Assembly (NCBI RefSeq): GCF_002940005.1
Contig: NZ_MDEF01000006.1
DNA from: Xanthomonas hortorum
GTDB taxonomy: Bacteria > Pseudomonadota > Gammaproteobacteria > Xanthomonadales > Xanthomonadaceae
Length of the DNA: 64,000 nucleotides
Strand: one strand, 5' to 3'
The notes beneath the pieces were generated by a model, which searched no databases, was not told the origin of the DNA, and saw only the letters and a list, made by a program, of their open reading frames with translations. The translations under genes were made by a program, and so were the position numbers. This document shows, piece by piece, positions 43,530 to 53,934 of the stretch. Numbering within the stretch: the first letter of the stretch is position 1; the number at the start of each line of letters is the position of its first letter.

Positions 43530-46246
43530 ATGTCACCTGTCTCGCGTGCCTCGTTACGTTGTTGTTCGCCTTCCTCGCTGTCCATCGCCATCGCGCTGTC
43601 GCTGCTTGCCTGCGGCGCCAGCGCGCAGGCGCGCAGGCGCAGGAATCGCCGCCTGCAGACGCTGCGCAGATTTCCCAGCTCGATACGGTCAAGGTCACCA
43701 GCTCTTACCAGAAGAGCCTGATCACCGCGATGGACAACAAGCGCGACGACGTGCGCATGACCGATGGCATCTCGGCGCAGGACATCGGCAAGTTCCCTGC
43801 CGAGAACATCGCCGAGGCGATCCAGCGCATTCCCGGTGTGCAGATCTCCACCATCAACGGGCGCGGTTCCACCATCAGCGTGCGTGGCCTGGGGCCGCAG
43901 TATTCGGCCACCACCATCAACGGCCAGGTGATCAAGAGTGCCGATTTCACCGATGGTTTCCGTTACGACATCATCCAGCCGGAAGTGGCTGCCGGTATCG
44001 AGGTGATCAAGTCGCCGTCGGCCGACATGGATGCCGGTGGCTTGTCCGGTACGGTCAACATCAACACCACCAAACCGCTGGACTACAAGCAGACCAAGCT
44101 GCTGTTTTCGGCCAAGGCGCAATACGCCGAATTTGCCGGCGGCGCGCCCACGCCCAAGGGCGTGCTGACCTATATCGACCAGTTCAAATTCGGGGGCGGC
44201 GATCTGGGCGTATTCCTCAGCGCCGGTTATCAGAAGCTCAAGGATCGCGCCGATTATCTGTGGATCGACCGCTGGTATACGCAGCAAACCGACGCCGGCA
44301 CCTTGTACATTCCACGCCGCCCGCGCTATCGCTCGATCGAGCGCGAAACCACCCGCAAGATGTTCAACGGCGGGCTGCAGTGGAAGCCCAGCGATCAGCT
44401 GGAGATGAACCTCACTGCGCTGTATTCGCAGGACAAGACCGCCAACGACATGAACCAGTTGGTGTACTCGTTCGAGCGCAGCCCGCTGACCGTGCTGCAG
44501 ACCAACGGGCTCACCGCCACGCAGGTGTCGGCGTCGGACTACTGGCTGGAAAACAACCGCCAGATCGAACAGCACGATCTGTCCACACGGCTGCTGACCT
44601 ACGACTTCAAGTGGAAGGGCGATGCCTGGACCGTGAGTGGCGCAGCCAATTACACCGAAGGCAAGACCGACGAAAACGAGCGCGCGGCGATCCTGGGCCG
44701 CAAGCCGACCTCGACGTTGCTGGACACCTCGAATTCGGATGCGATTTCGCTGATCACCGATGCTGATGCCACCGATGCCAGCGCCTGGGACAAGGCCAAT
44801 CTGGTGCGTAGCGAGTATCCCAACGGCGGCATCCAGTCGCTCAGCAACAAGGAATGGTCGTTGCAACTGGATGCCGAGCGTTATCTGGATATGGGTGCGT
44901 TGAACGCGGTGCGCTTCGGTGCCAAATACCGCCGCGAAACCTTCGACCGCGATGTGCGCCGGCGCGATTTTCTGTATCTGCTCAGGACCGGTGCCGTGTC
45001 GGGCTTCGACATGTTCCCGGAGCTGTCGGCGGCCAACAGCACGGTGAGCAACTTCCTCGACGGACAACTCGCCTCGCAGGACAGCTGGGTCACCCCGGAC
45101 ATCGCGGCCTACGCGCGCTCGCTGGCGGCTGCCGGCATCACCGTGCCGGTGCTGTTCGCCCCGCAAAGCAGCTACAGCATCGAGAACGACATTTCATCGG
45201 CCTATGCAATGGCGCGCATCGATACCGACATCGGCAGCATGCGTCTGCGTGGCAACGTGGGCATGCGGTATGAAAACACCAAACGCACCACCGACACCTA
45301 CCTCACCCAGGCGCAGGCGGCCAGCGACGACGCCAACGTGGTGATCGGCACCGCGCGTGCGCCGTACGACTATTCCAACTGGTTGCCCAGCCTGAATCTG
45401 GTGCTGGACATGCGCGAGGACCTGCTGCTGCGCTTTGCCGCCGCCAAGGTGCTGGTGCGGCCGATCCTGGACAGCAACACCGCCATCGCTTCGACGATCT
45501 CCACCGGCACCAATACCGGCGGCACCACCACGTTCATCGTCACCCAGGGCCAGACCGACCTGAAGGCATTGACCGCCGAGCAGGCCGACGTGAGCCTGGA
45601 GTGGTACTACGGCAACGGCGGCGCGCTGACAGTGGCCGGGTTCTGGAAGAACATCAAGAACGGCACCTTCAACAGCATCGTCTGCCCGGGCGCGTTCAAC
45701 GGCACCGCACTGTCCAGTAATGCGGCCGGCGATTGCGTGGACGGCGGCGGCAACATCTACGAGATCACCGCCACCACCAACGACCCGAGCAAGGTCAAGA
45801 TCCGCGGTTACGAGCTGGGCTGGACACAATCGCTGGATGCCTGGCTGCCGATCGATGGCTTCGGTGTGACCTCCAACTTCACCCGGGTGATTCCGCAGCG
45901 CGATACGGCATTCCAGATCCGCAATCTGTCCGAGCAGACCTGGAACGCCACCGCGTACTGGGAAAGCCAGCATTATTCGGCACGCGTCTCGCTCAATCAT
46001 CGCAGCGAGTACGAGCAGGATAGCAGCGACAGCTTCTTCGCGCGCGAAGGCCACACCATGAAGGCGCGCACGCAGCTGGATGCGGTGCTCGGCTATCAGG
46101 TCAACGACAAGCTCAGCTTCCAGCTGGGTGGTTTGAACCTCACCAACCGCACCGAAGAGGCGTACAAGGACATCACCAGCCGTTGGCAGATGACTGGCGT
46201 CACCGGTCGCAGCTACTACCTGTCGATGCAGTGGGACATGCTTTGA
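43530..46246 (+). pseudogene. TonB-dependent receptor, frameshifted in the signal-peptide region
   Basis: The plug and barrel (DTVKV TonB box; DIGKFPAENIAEAIQRIPGV; ISVRGLGPQYSATTINGQ) are intact to the stop at 46246 in one frame. The signal peptide (MSPVSRASLRCCSPSSLSIA..., ATG 43530, AGGA site) is in another frame, which stops at 43721 after 63 codons. The switch lies at an 8-bp tandem duplication (43622-43637). Removing one copy leaves 903 codons, giving a 902-aa receptor with a normal SAQAQES junction. The gene is therefore off as written, by mutation, slippage or sequencing error. It belongs to the TBDR class with N-terminal homology to the receptor at 59132. It probably imports oligosaccharides for the neighbouring glycosidases. 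Confidence 0.85.
43622..43637 (+). repeat. 8-bp tandem duplication (GCGCAGGC x2) causing the frameshift
   Basis: Two direct copies, 43622-43629 and 43630-43637, followed by GCAGG. Because 8 is not a multiple of 3, gain or loss of one copy moves the receptor between off and on frames, which suits slipped-strand mispairing. Confidence 0.9.
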
Positions 46247-46411
46247 TGGCGGGGGAGGGAGCGCAGCGCCAGTGTGCACCGCTGCGTGCTACAGCACGCA
46301 TTGAATGCAATGCTGCAGCTGTTGTGGAAGCGCACTTCAAAGATGCTGCGGGTGTTGCTGCTGCGCGTCGTTCGCAGGGCATGTACGCAACGCTGTTGAT
46401 CAGGCACTGCC

Positions 46412-49207
46412 ATGCGCAGACGTGACTTCCTCGCCGGCAGCGTCTGCGCCTCCTCGTTGCTTGGTGTGCCGACGCTGACTCCAGGCATGGCGAGCGCTGC
46501 AACTGCACGCGCTGGCGTTACCGGAAAGCCGCGTCCCATGCCGCCGCCATCTGTCAAAGATGGCAGTGGCCAGTGGCTGGATCTGGACGAAGGCTGGCGC
46601 TTCCACGCAGGCGATCTCCCGTTCCCGCATCTGCTTGCGCAGGACGAGACCTACGACAACGCCAAGGCCGGCCGGGCCTGGGGTGCGGCGGCGCCGGACT
46701 TCGACGATACCGGCTGGCGCCAGCTGCAACTGCCGCACGATTTTGTGGTGGAGCAGCCGGTGGAGCTGCGTCTGGACGGCATCGCCAGCCATGCCACCGT
46801 GTGGGTCAACGGCATGCTGATGGCGCGCAGCTGGAGTGGCTACAACGGGCTGGTGATCGACCTCACGCCGGTCGCGCGCTACGGCAACGCCTTGAACAGC
46901 ATCGCCATCCGCGTCGATGCCGAAGCCATGGACGGTTGGTGGTACGAAGGCGGCGGCATCTACCGGCACACCTGGCTGGTGTTGCGGACGCCGTTGCACA
47001 TCGCCGGCGATGGCCTGGCAGCGGTGCCGCGCGAAGGCCCGGACGATGTCTGGCAGGTGCCGGTGGAGCTGGAGCTGGTCAACAGTGGCGAGCAGCCAAC
47101 CGAAGCTTGGGTAGATGTCGAAGTGCGCGATGCACATGGTGTGGTGGTGGCACATGGCGAGACGCAACTAGGCGTCGCCGCATTCGGCACTGCGCAGGCA
47201 AAAGTGAGCGTCTCGGTCGCGCAGCCGCAGCGCTGGAGCGTGGATGCGCCGGTGCTGTATCGCGTGGTGGCCAGCGTGCGCGGCGAAGACGGCCGTAGCG
47301 ATAACATCGCGTGCGAGATCGGTTTTCGCAGCCTGCGCTTCGATGCCGACCAAGGCTTTTTTCTCAATGGCCGCGCGCTCAAGATCAAGGGCGTGTGCCT
47401 GCATCAGGACCATGCCGGCGTCGGTGTGGCGCTGCCTGACGCCTTGCATGCGTTTCGCCTGCGTCGCCTGAAATCGATGGGCTGCAACGCCATCCGCCTG
47501 CACCACGCGGTGGCACCGGAATTGCTGCAGGCCTGCGACCGGCTCGGCATGCTCGTGATGGCCGAGAACCGCCTGTTCTACCCCGCACCCGAGTACGTGG
47601 CGCTGCTGCAAACGATGGTGCGGCGCCAGCGCAACCATCCCAGCGTGTTTTTGTGGTCGCTGCTCAACGAAGAGCCACTGCAGGGCACCGCCACCGGCTA
47701 CGCCATCATGGCGCGCGCTGCCAACGCGGTGCGTGCGCTCGACGACACCCGCCCGATCACCGCCGGCATGAACGATGGCATGTTCGCCACGCGCGGCGCA
47801 GCCGATGTGGTGGACGTGCTCGGCTTCAACTATCGCCAGTACAGCTACGACCGTGTGCATGCCGCGCGCCCGCGCACGCCGATGTTGTCCAGCGAAGACA
47901 CCAGTGCCTTTCAGACCCGCGGTGCGTGGTTCACCGATTTGAATGCACACGTGGTGGCCGAAGACGACAGCCTGGCCGCCGACTGGGGCAATACCCATCG
48001 CCGCGCCTGGCAGCTGATTGCCGAACGCCCATTCGTTGCCGGCAGCTTCGTGTGGACCGGCTTCGATTATCGCGGCGAACCTACGCCGTTCGAATGGCCG
48101 TCGGTGGGCTCGTTCTTCGGCATCATGGACCAGTGCGGATTTCCCAAGGGAGCGTATTGGTTGCGCCGCGCGTTGTGGATCGACGATGCGCCGGTGCTGC
48201 ATCTGTTGCCGCACTGGAACTGGCCGGGCCGCGAAGGTCAGGCGATCAAGGTGATGGCGTTCTGCAATGCCGCGCAGGTGGAGCTGTGGCTCAACGGCCG
48301 CTCGCTGGGAAAACAGGCGGTGGATCGCGCGCAGATGAATCAGTGGCAGGTGCAGTACGCGCCGGGCGTCCTCGAAGCGGTGGCCTGGCGCGTTGGTCGC
48401 GAGGTGGCGCGCACGCGCGTGGAAACCACCAGCGCAGCGGTTGCGCTGCGATTGACGCCCGACCGCGCGCAACTACGCGGCGATGGCCGCGACCCGCAGC
48501 CGGTGACCTTGGAGGCGGTGGATGCGCAAGGCCGCCACGTGCCCGATTGCACTGCAACGCTGACACTGCACATCAGCGGCGGCCGGTTGCTGGGCGTGGG
48601 CAATGGCAACCCGAATGCGCACGCACCCGATCAGGCCACGCAGGTGGCCTTGTTCAACGGGCTGGCGCAGGCCATCGTGCAGGCCGGGCGCGGTGCCGGC
48701 GTACTGCGCCTGCAGGCGCGTGCATCAGGACTGCAAGAAGCGGTGGCCGAGATCGCCTGCACGGCGGTGCCGCTACCAGCGGCTGTGGCAGTGACCGCAC
48801 CAGTGATGGTGGTCGAAAGCTGGCGCCACACTGCCGCATTCGCGCAGCCACCGATACCGGATCTGTCGCGCCGCCCCAACGACAACAATAGCTGGAGCAA
48901 CACGCTACCCGGCACGCTGGAAACCGCGCCCGAACGCGCCGGTTACGTGCTGTACCGCACCCAGTTCACGCCGTGGCAAGGCGTGCAGACCCACGGCGGC
49001 GTGCTTGATCTGGGCCGGCTCAGCGGGCCGGCGCAAGTGTTTCTGGATGGCCACGCGGTGGCACAGGCAGCAGCCGGCACGCCGATCAAACTGACGCTTG
49101 CGCCAGCGACCGGTGCGCGCACGCTGGCGGTGATCCTGCAGGTCGCTGCCGATCAGCCGTTTGGATTCCACGACGTCGTCACCGTGCATTATCGGAACTC
49201 GCCATGA
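46412..49207 (+). CDS. Glycoside hydrolase family 2 enzyme, exported (beta-galactosidase-like)
   Basis: The 931-aa protein starts with a twin-arginine-type signal (MRRRDFLAGSVCASSLLG). GH2 sugar-binding, immunoglobulin-like and TIM-barrel domains follow in order: WLDLDEGWRFHAGDLP, then VWVNGMLMARSWSGYNGL, then ALKIKGVCLHQDHAGVG. The acid/base is predicted at Glu420 (WSLLNEEP) and the nucleophile at Glu495 (LSSEDTSAF). The C-terminal third adds further beta domains (DUF4982/Big-like; VMAFCNAAQVELWLNGRSLG). GH2 members cleave beta-galactosides, beta-mannosides or beta-glucuronides; the overall form is beta-galactosidase-like, but a role on plant N-glycans (beta-mannose or beta-galactose) is possible given the locus. 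The stop overlaps the GH89 start by 4 bases. Confidence 0.85.
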   Translation: MRRRDFLAGSVCASSLLGVPTLTPGMASAATARAGVTGKPRPMPPPSVKDGSGQWLDLDEGWRFHAGDLPFPHLLAQDETYDNAKAGRAWGAAAPDFDDTGWRQLQLPHDFVVEQPVELRLDGIASHATVWVNGMLMARSWSGYNGLVIDLTPVARYGNALNSIAIRVDAEAMDGWWYEGGGIYRHTWLVLRTPLHIAGDGLAAVPREGPDDVWQVPVELELVNSGEQPTEAWVDVEVRDAHGVVVAHGETQLGVAAFGTAQAKVSVSVAQPQRWSVDAPVLYRVVASVRGEDGRSDNIACEIGFRSLRFDADQGFFLNGRALKIKGVCLHQDHAGVGVALPDALHAFRLRRLKSMGCNAIRLHHAVAPELLQACDRLGMLVMAENRLFYPAPEYVALLQTMVRRQRNHPSVFLWSLLNEEPLQGTATGYAIMARAANAVRALDDTRPITAGMNDGMFATRGAADVVDVLGFNYRQYSYDRVHAARPRTPMLSSEDTSAFQTRGAWFTDLNAHVVAEDDSLAADWGNTHRRAWQLIAERPFVAGSFVWTGFDYRGEPTPFEWPSVGSFFGIMDQCGFPKGAYWLRRALWIDDAPVLHLLPHWNWPGREGQAIKVMAFCNAAQVELWLNGRSLGKQAVDRAQMNQWQVQYAPGVLEAVAWRVGREVARTRVETTSAAVALRLTPDRAQLRGDGRDPQPVTLEAVDAQGRHVPDCTATLTLHISGGRLLGVGNGNPNAHAPDQATQVALFNGLAQAIVQAGRGAGVLRLQARASGLQEAVAEIACTAVPLPAAVAVTAPVMVVESWRHTAAFAQPPIPDLSRRPNDNNSWSNTLPGTLETAPERAGYVLYRTQFTPWQGVQTHGGVLDLGRLSGPAQVFLDGHAVAQAAAGTPIKLTLAPATGARTLAVILQVAADQPFGFHDVVTVHYRNSP

Positions 49208-51615
49208 TCGCTTTATCGTTTTCACCCTCGCCGCATGCGCGCCTGTTCGCTGGTGCATTGCTGAGCGCGTTGCTCGCCATTCCAGTCAGCGTGCTGGCCG
49301 CACCGCCCGCACAGGCGGTGGTGCAACGTTTGATCGGCACACGTGCCGCACAGTTCGAGATGACGATGGCGCCGCGCGGCGATGGCGCGGACTGGTATCG
49401 CATCGATGCCGGCGGCGACACGGTGCGCATTGCCGGCTCCTCGCAGGTGGCGTTGGCACGCGGCGCCTACGCGTATCTCGGCCAGGCCGGTGCGGCGTCG
49501 ATGAGCTGGGAAGGCGACCGCGTGGCACTGCCGGCGCAATGGCCCACCTACAACAGCGGCCAGGTGCGCACGCCGTTTGCGCATCGTGCCTATCTCAATA
49601 CCTGCACCTACGGCTACACCACGCCGTTCTGGGACTGGCCGCGCTGTCAGCGCGAGATCGACTGGATGGCGTTGCACGGCATCGACATGCCGCTGGCGAT
49701 GGAAGGGCAGGAAGCGATCTGGCAAAAGCTGTGGCGCGAGTTCGATGTGGGCGATGCTGCATTGGCGGAGTATTTCTCCGGCCCGGCGTTCACCCCGTGG
49801 CAGCGCATGGGCAATATCGAGGGCTATCGCGCGCCATTGCCGCAACAGTGGATCGACAGCAAGCGCGTGCTGCAGACGCAGATCGTCACACGCATGCGCG
49901 AGCTGGGCATGCAACCGGTGCTGCCGGCATTTGCCGGCTATGTGCCCAAGGCATTCGCACAGGCGCATCCGAATGCGCGCATCTATCGCATGCGCGCCTG
50001 GGAGGGGTTTCACGAAACCTACTGGCTGGATCCGCGCGATCCGTTGTTCGCCAAAGTCGCGCGCCGATTCCTTGAGCTGTACACGCAGACCTACGGCGCA
50101 GGCGAGTTCTATCTGGCCGATGCCTTCAACGAAATGCTGCCGCCAGTGGCCGACGACGGCAGCGACGTGGCCGCCGCCAAGTATGGCGACAGCATCGCCA
50201 ACTCAGACGCCGCACGCGCCAAGGCAGTGCCGCCTGCGCAACGCGACGCGCGCCTGGCCGAATACGGTCAGGCACTGTATCGCTCCATCGCCCAGGTCAA
50301 TCCGCAGGCCACCTGGGTGATGCAGGGCTGGCTGTTCGGTGCCGATCGTGAGTTCTGGCAACCGCAGGCGATCGCGGCGTTTCTGGGCAAGGTGCCGGAC
50401 GCGCGGTTGATGGTGCTGGACATCGGCAACGACCGTTATCCCGGCACCTGGAAGGCCTCGCAGGCCTTCGACAACAAACAATGGATCTACGGCTACGTGC
50501 ACAACTACGGCGCCAGCAATCCGCTGTACGGCGACTTTGCGTTTTATCGACAGGATCTGCAGGCCTTGCTGGCCGATCCGGACAAACGCAATCTGCGCGG
50601 CTTCGGCGTGTTTCCCGAAGGCTTGCACAGCAACTCGGTGGTCTATGAGTATCTCTACGCGCTGGCGTGGGAAGGCCCGCAGCAATCGTGGTCGCAGTGG
50701 CTCACGCAGTACACGCGCGCCCGCTACGGACACAGCGATGCGGCATTGCTGCAGGCCTGGTCTGATCTGGAAGCGGGCATTTACCAGACCCGCTATTGGT
50801 CGCCGCGCTGGTGGAACAAGCGGGCCGGCGCGTATCTGCTGTTCAAGCGCCCGACTGCCGACATTGTCGGCTTCGACGATCGCCCCGGCGATCCGCAACG
50901 CTTGCGCCGCGCCATCGACGCGCTACTGCAGCAAGCCGACCGTTACGCCGACGCGCCGCTGTACCGCTACGACCTGATCGAAGACGCGCGGCATTACCTC
51001 AGCCTGCATGCCGACCGCCAATTGCAGGCGGTGGTGCAGGCCTACGCCGCCGGCGACTTCGCACGCGGCGATGCGCTGTTGGCGCGCACCACGCGGTTGG
51101 TGCAAGGACTCGATGCACTGGTCGGCGGCCAACATGAAACCCTCGCCGACTGGACCGGCCAGGCGGCCGCTGCTGCGGGCGACGATGCCGCGTTGCGTCG
51201 CGTGTATGTCGGCAACGCACGTGCGCAGGTCAGCGTCTGGGGCGGCGATGGCAATCTTGCCGATTACGCGTCCAAGGCGTGGCAAGGCATGTACGCGGAG
51301 TTCTATCTGCAGCGCTGGACGCGCTTTCTGAGCGCCTACCGTGCTGCGCGCAAGGCCGGCACGCCGTTCGACGAAGTTGCCTTCAACAAACAGCTTGCAG
51401 CGTGGGAGCGTCAATGGGCAGAGCAGAGCACCGTGCTGAAGCGCCAGCCACCACGCGATCCACTGACCTCGCTGCGCACATTGCTGGCGCAGGTGGATGC
51501 GCAAGACGATGTGCCGAGCGCTCTGCAAAGCGACATGCAAGGCGAGGTGCAAGAAATTGCGCACGGCGCCATGCACGGCGCCACGCACGGAACTGTCCAA
51601 GGCGCCGCCCAATGA
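49204..51615 (+). CDS. Alpha-N-acetylglucosaminidase, GH89 (NAGLU-like)
   Basis: The 803-aa enzyme has a signal peptide (about 1-32, VLAAP). The GH89 core shows TYNSGQVRTPFAHRAYLNTCTYGYTT in pieces, WDWPRCQREIDWMALHGIDMPL, and candidate catalytic Glu310 (DAFNEM) and Glu472 (FPEGLHSN). The family removes terminal alpha-linked GlcNAc. The last 25 residues are an odd His/Gly/Ala repeat (AHGAMHGATHGTVQG) from a local DNA duplication and are unlikely to be part of the fold. It is co-translated with the GH2 gene. GlcNAc released in the periplasm would feed NagP. Confidence 0.9.
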   Translation: MIALSFSPSPHARLFAGALLSALLAIPVSVLAAPPAQAVVQRLIGTRAAQFEMTMAPRGDGADWYRIDAGGDTVRIAGSSQVALARGAYAYLGQAGAASMSWEGDRVALPAQWPTYNSGQVRTPFAHRAYLNTCTYGYTTPFWDWPRCQREIDWMALHGIDMPLAMEGQEAIWQKLWREFDVGDAALAEYFSGPAFTPWQRMGNIEGYRAPLPQQWIDSKRVLQTQIVTRMRELGMQPVLPAFAGYVPKAFAQAHPNARIYRMRAWEGFHETYWLDPRDPLFAKVARRFLELYTQTYGAGEFYLADAFNEMLPPVADDGSDVAAAKYGDSIANSDAARAKAVPPAQRDARLAEYGQALYRSIAQVNPQATWVMQGWLFGADREFWQPQAIAAFLGKVPDARLMVLDIGNDRYPGTWKASQAFDNKQWIYGYVHNYGASNPLYGDFAFYRQDLQALLADPDKRNLRGFGVFPEGLHSNSVVYEYLYALAWEGPQQSWSQWLTQYTRARYGHSDAALLQAWSDLEAGIYQTRYWSPRWWNKRAGAYLLFKRPTADIVGFDDRPGDPQRLRRAIDALLQQADRYADAPLYRYDLIEDARHYLSLHADRQLQAVVQAYAAGDFARGDALLARTTRLVQGLDALVGGQHETLADWTGQAAAAAGDDAALRRVYVGNARAQVSVWGGDGNLADYASKAWQGMYAEFYLQRWTRFLSAYRAARKAGTPFDEVAFNKQLAAWERQWAEQSTVLKRQPPRDPLTSLRTLLAQVDAQDDVPSALQSDMQGEVQEIAHGAMHGATHGTVQGAAQ

Positions 51616-51736
51616 GCGGATCCGTCTTGCACTTCGTCGGCATGCATGACCGCTGCAGTCGCGACGCACTCACGCAAGCCATCGGCATCAAACGCACACC
51701 TCGCACCCACCTGCAGTGCCTGGGCAAGGAACTGCA

Positions 51737-52909
51737 ATGAGCGCACAAACACTCGCTGCTGCAGCGATCACTTCATCGCCAACGCTAACGCCAAAGCGCG
51801 AACGCTTTCTGTCGCTGGACGTCTTCCGTGGCCTGACCATCTTCCTGATGATCCTGGTCAACACCGCCGGGCCGGGTGCGCAGGCGTATGCGCAGCTGAC
51901 CCACGCGGCCTGGTTCGGCTTCACGCTCGCCGATCTGGTGTTTCCCTCGTTCCTGTTCGCAGTCGGCAGCGCGATGAGTTTCGCGCTGGCGACAGACACG
52001 CCGCATCGGCCGTTTCTCGGCCGCGTGGGCAAACGCGCCGCGCTGATTTTCCTATGCGGCGTGCTGATGTACTGGTTTCCGTTCTTCCATCTGCAGCCCG
52101 GTGGGGGATGGGCATTCACCGTGATCGATCAACTCCGCTTGACCGGCGTGCTGCAACGCATCGGCTTGTGCTATCTGCTTGCCGCGTTGTTAGTGCGCTA
52201 TCTGCCGCCACGCGGCATCGCGCCGGCCTGCGTGACGCTGCTGCTGGGCTACTGGGCGGTGTTGTATGTCTTCGGCCAGCCCGGCGCCGAGTTGAGCAAG
52301 ACCGGCAACGCCGGCACCCGGCTGGATCTGTGGCTGTACGGGCGCGCGCACCTGTATCGCAAAGACAACGGCTTCGACCCGGAAGGCCTGCTCGGCACGC
52401 TGCCGGCCACGGTCAATGTGCTGGCCGGGTATCTGACCGGGCGCTTCCTGCAGCGCCGCGGCAAGACCGCTGCAGCCACGCGCATGCTGCTGCTGGCCGG
52501 CGCGGGCCTGGTGCTGCTCGCGCTGCTCTGGAACCCCGCCTGGCCGCTGTCGAAAAAGCTCTGGAGCGGGTCGTTCGTCGCCTGCACCGTGGGCCTGGAT
52601 CTGCTGGCGCTGGGCGTGCTGGTCTACCTGCTGGAGCTGCGCGGCTGGATCGGCGGCAGCGGCTTTTTCACCGTGCTGGGGCGCAACCCGCTGGCGATCT
52701 ATCTGTTCTCCGAATTGTTCGTGGTGGTGCTGCACCTGCTCCCGGCTGGCAGCTCCGGCCTGGACCTGTACGCCTGGGCCGGTATCCGCGTGTTCCAGAC
52801 CATTGCGCCGGGGCCGCTCGGCTCGCTGCTCTGCGCACTGAGTTACACGCTGCTGTGCTGGGGCGTGGGCTGGTGGATGGATCGGCGGCGCTGGTATCTG
52901 CGGTTGTGA
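51737..52909 (+). CDS. nagX: NagX/HGSNAT-like multi-pass membrane protein (DUF5009)
   Basis: The 390-aa protein has about ten membrane segments and the family signature RFLSLDVFRGLTIFLMILVNTAG near the start, then HAAWFGFTLADLVFPSFLF and QRIGLCYLLAALLV. It is related to human heparan-alpha-glucosaminide N-acetyltransferase and to NagX proteins found in bacterial GlcNAc loci. It may transport or acetylate amino sugars; this is not settled. ATG 51737 has an AAGGA site. Between it and the GH89 stop there are 121 bases with a 42-codon frame of doubtful value. Confidence 0.82.
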   Translation: MSAQTLAAAAITSSPTLTPKRERFLSLDVFRGLTIFLMILVNTAGPGAQAYAQLTHAAWFGFTLADLVFPSFLFAVGSAMSFALATDTPHRPFLGRVGKRAALIFLCGVLMYWFPFFHLQPGGGWAFTVIDQLRLTGVLQRIGLCYLLAALLVRYLPPRGIAPACVTLLLGYWAVLYVFGQPGAELSKTGNAGTRLDLWLYGRAHLYRKDNGFDPEGLLGTLPATVNVLAGYLTGRFLQRRGKTAAATRMLLLAGAGLVLLALLWNPAWPLSKKLWSGSFVACTVGLDLLALGVLVYLLELRGWIGGSGFFTVLGRNPLAIYLFSELFVVVLHLLPAGSSGLDLYAWAGIRVFQTIAPGPLGSLLCALSYTLLCWGVGWWMDRRRWYLRL

Positions 52910-53073
52910 GGTCACGGCGCGTCAAGTGATGGTATGGCTGCCGATGCTTGCAGGTTGTCGCCGCCAGGTCCTGCCAGCACCGGCCGCCGCGTGACGCGCG
53001 GAACCTGGCGATTCGCAGGTCAGTGCGAGCTGTCGCCGGGATCGGCACCGCACAGATGCGCTGCGGCCAAATT

Positions 53074-53089
53074 GGTACTATATTGGACC
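53074..53089. promoter_or_regulatory. Putative NagR operator upstream of nagR
   Basis: GGTACTATATTGGACC is an imperfect palindrome (12 of 16 positions symmetric) 32 bases before the nagR start, of the size and form of GntR/HutC-family sites. Autoregulation of nagR and control of the operon are the natural inference. Confidence 0.55.
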
Positions 53090-53121
53090 TAACGAATCCA
53101 AGTCGGTCCGGAGGACAAGCA

Positions 53122-53889
53122 ATGGCCAAACCCAAGGCGGCACCCCGGAACGACACCGATCCCCGGGTGGACGATCTGGCGCTGGACGCGTCCGCGCCGA
53201 CCCCGTTGTACCTGCAACTGGCCGGCAAGCTCACCGACGCCATCCGCGGCGGTGAGTGGAAGGCCGGCGAGGCGCTGCCGGCCGAGCGCCAGCTGTGCGA
53301 GCGGCTGCAGATTTCGCGGGTGACCCTGCGCCAGGCGGTGGACGTGCTGGTCGAACAAGGCCTGGTCTCGCGCCGTCAGGGCGCCGGCACCTTCGTCACC
53401 GCGCAGATCCAGCATCAGCTCAGCGGCCTGACCAGTTTCAGCGAGACGCTGCGCATCAAGGGTTACGAGCCGGGCACGCGCTGGCTGGAGCGGCGTCTGC
53501 GCCCGGCGCATGGCGAAGAAATCCTGCGGCTCGGTCTGTCGCCGGATGCGGCGGTGGCCTCGCTGACACGCCTGCGCAGCGCCGACGACCGCGTCATGGC
53601 CTACGAGCACGCGGTGCTGCCGCAACGCATCGTCGCCGACCCGCAGCAGATCGGCGATTCGCTTTATAGCTATCTGGATGCGCAAGGCACCCCGGTGGTG
53701 CGCGCGTTGCAGTATTTCCGCGCGATCAATCTGCCTGCGCGGCTGGCCGAACACCTGCGCATGAAGACCGGCGAGGCGATCCTGCATGTGGTGCGCGTGG
53801 GTTATGCCCGCGACGGCAGCGCGATTGAATTGACCGACACCTATTGCCACAACGACTTCTACGATTTCGTCGCCGAACTGCGCCGCTGA
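53122..53889 (+). CDS. nagR: GntR-family regulator NagR (HutC subfamily)
   Basis: The 255-aa regulator has a GntR winged helix (about 25-92; PLYLQLAGKLTDAIRGGEWKAGEALPAER, ISRVTLRQAVDVLVEQGLVSRRQGAGTFV) and a C-terminal UTRA ligand domain (about 110-250), which in NagR/DasR/YvoA proteins binds phosphorylated amino sugars. GGAGGA precedes the ATG. It heads the block nagR-nagP-nagQ-nagB-nagA and likely represses it until GlcNAc-6-P or GlcN-6-P is present. Confidence 0.9.
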   Translation: MAKPKAAPRNDTDPRVDDLALDASAPTPLYLQLAGKLTDAIRGGEWKAGEALPAERQLCERLQISRVTLRQAVDVLVEQGLVSRRQGAGTFVTAQIQHQLSGLTSFSETLRIKGYEPGTRWLERRLRPAHGEEILRLGLSPDAAVASLTRLRSADDRVMAYEHAVLPQRIVADPQQIGDSLYSYLDAQGTPVVRALQYFRAINLPARLAEHLRMKTGEAILHVVRVGYARDGSAIELTDTYCHNDFYDFVAELRR

Positions 53890-53934
53890 TTCCACCCGGC
53901 GTCCCCCAACGACAACCTCAGAGCCAGCCGATCC

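Noticed and set aside
51612..51740. 42-codon frame starting in the GH89 stop (ATGA) and ending at the nagX start
   Set aside because: The overlap is tempting for translational coupling, but the peptide has no features and the stretch contains the nagX ribosome-binding site.
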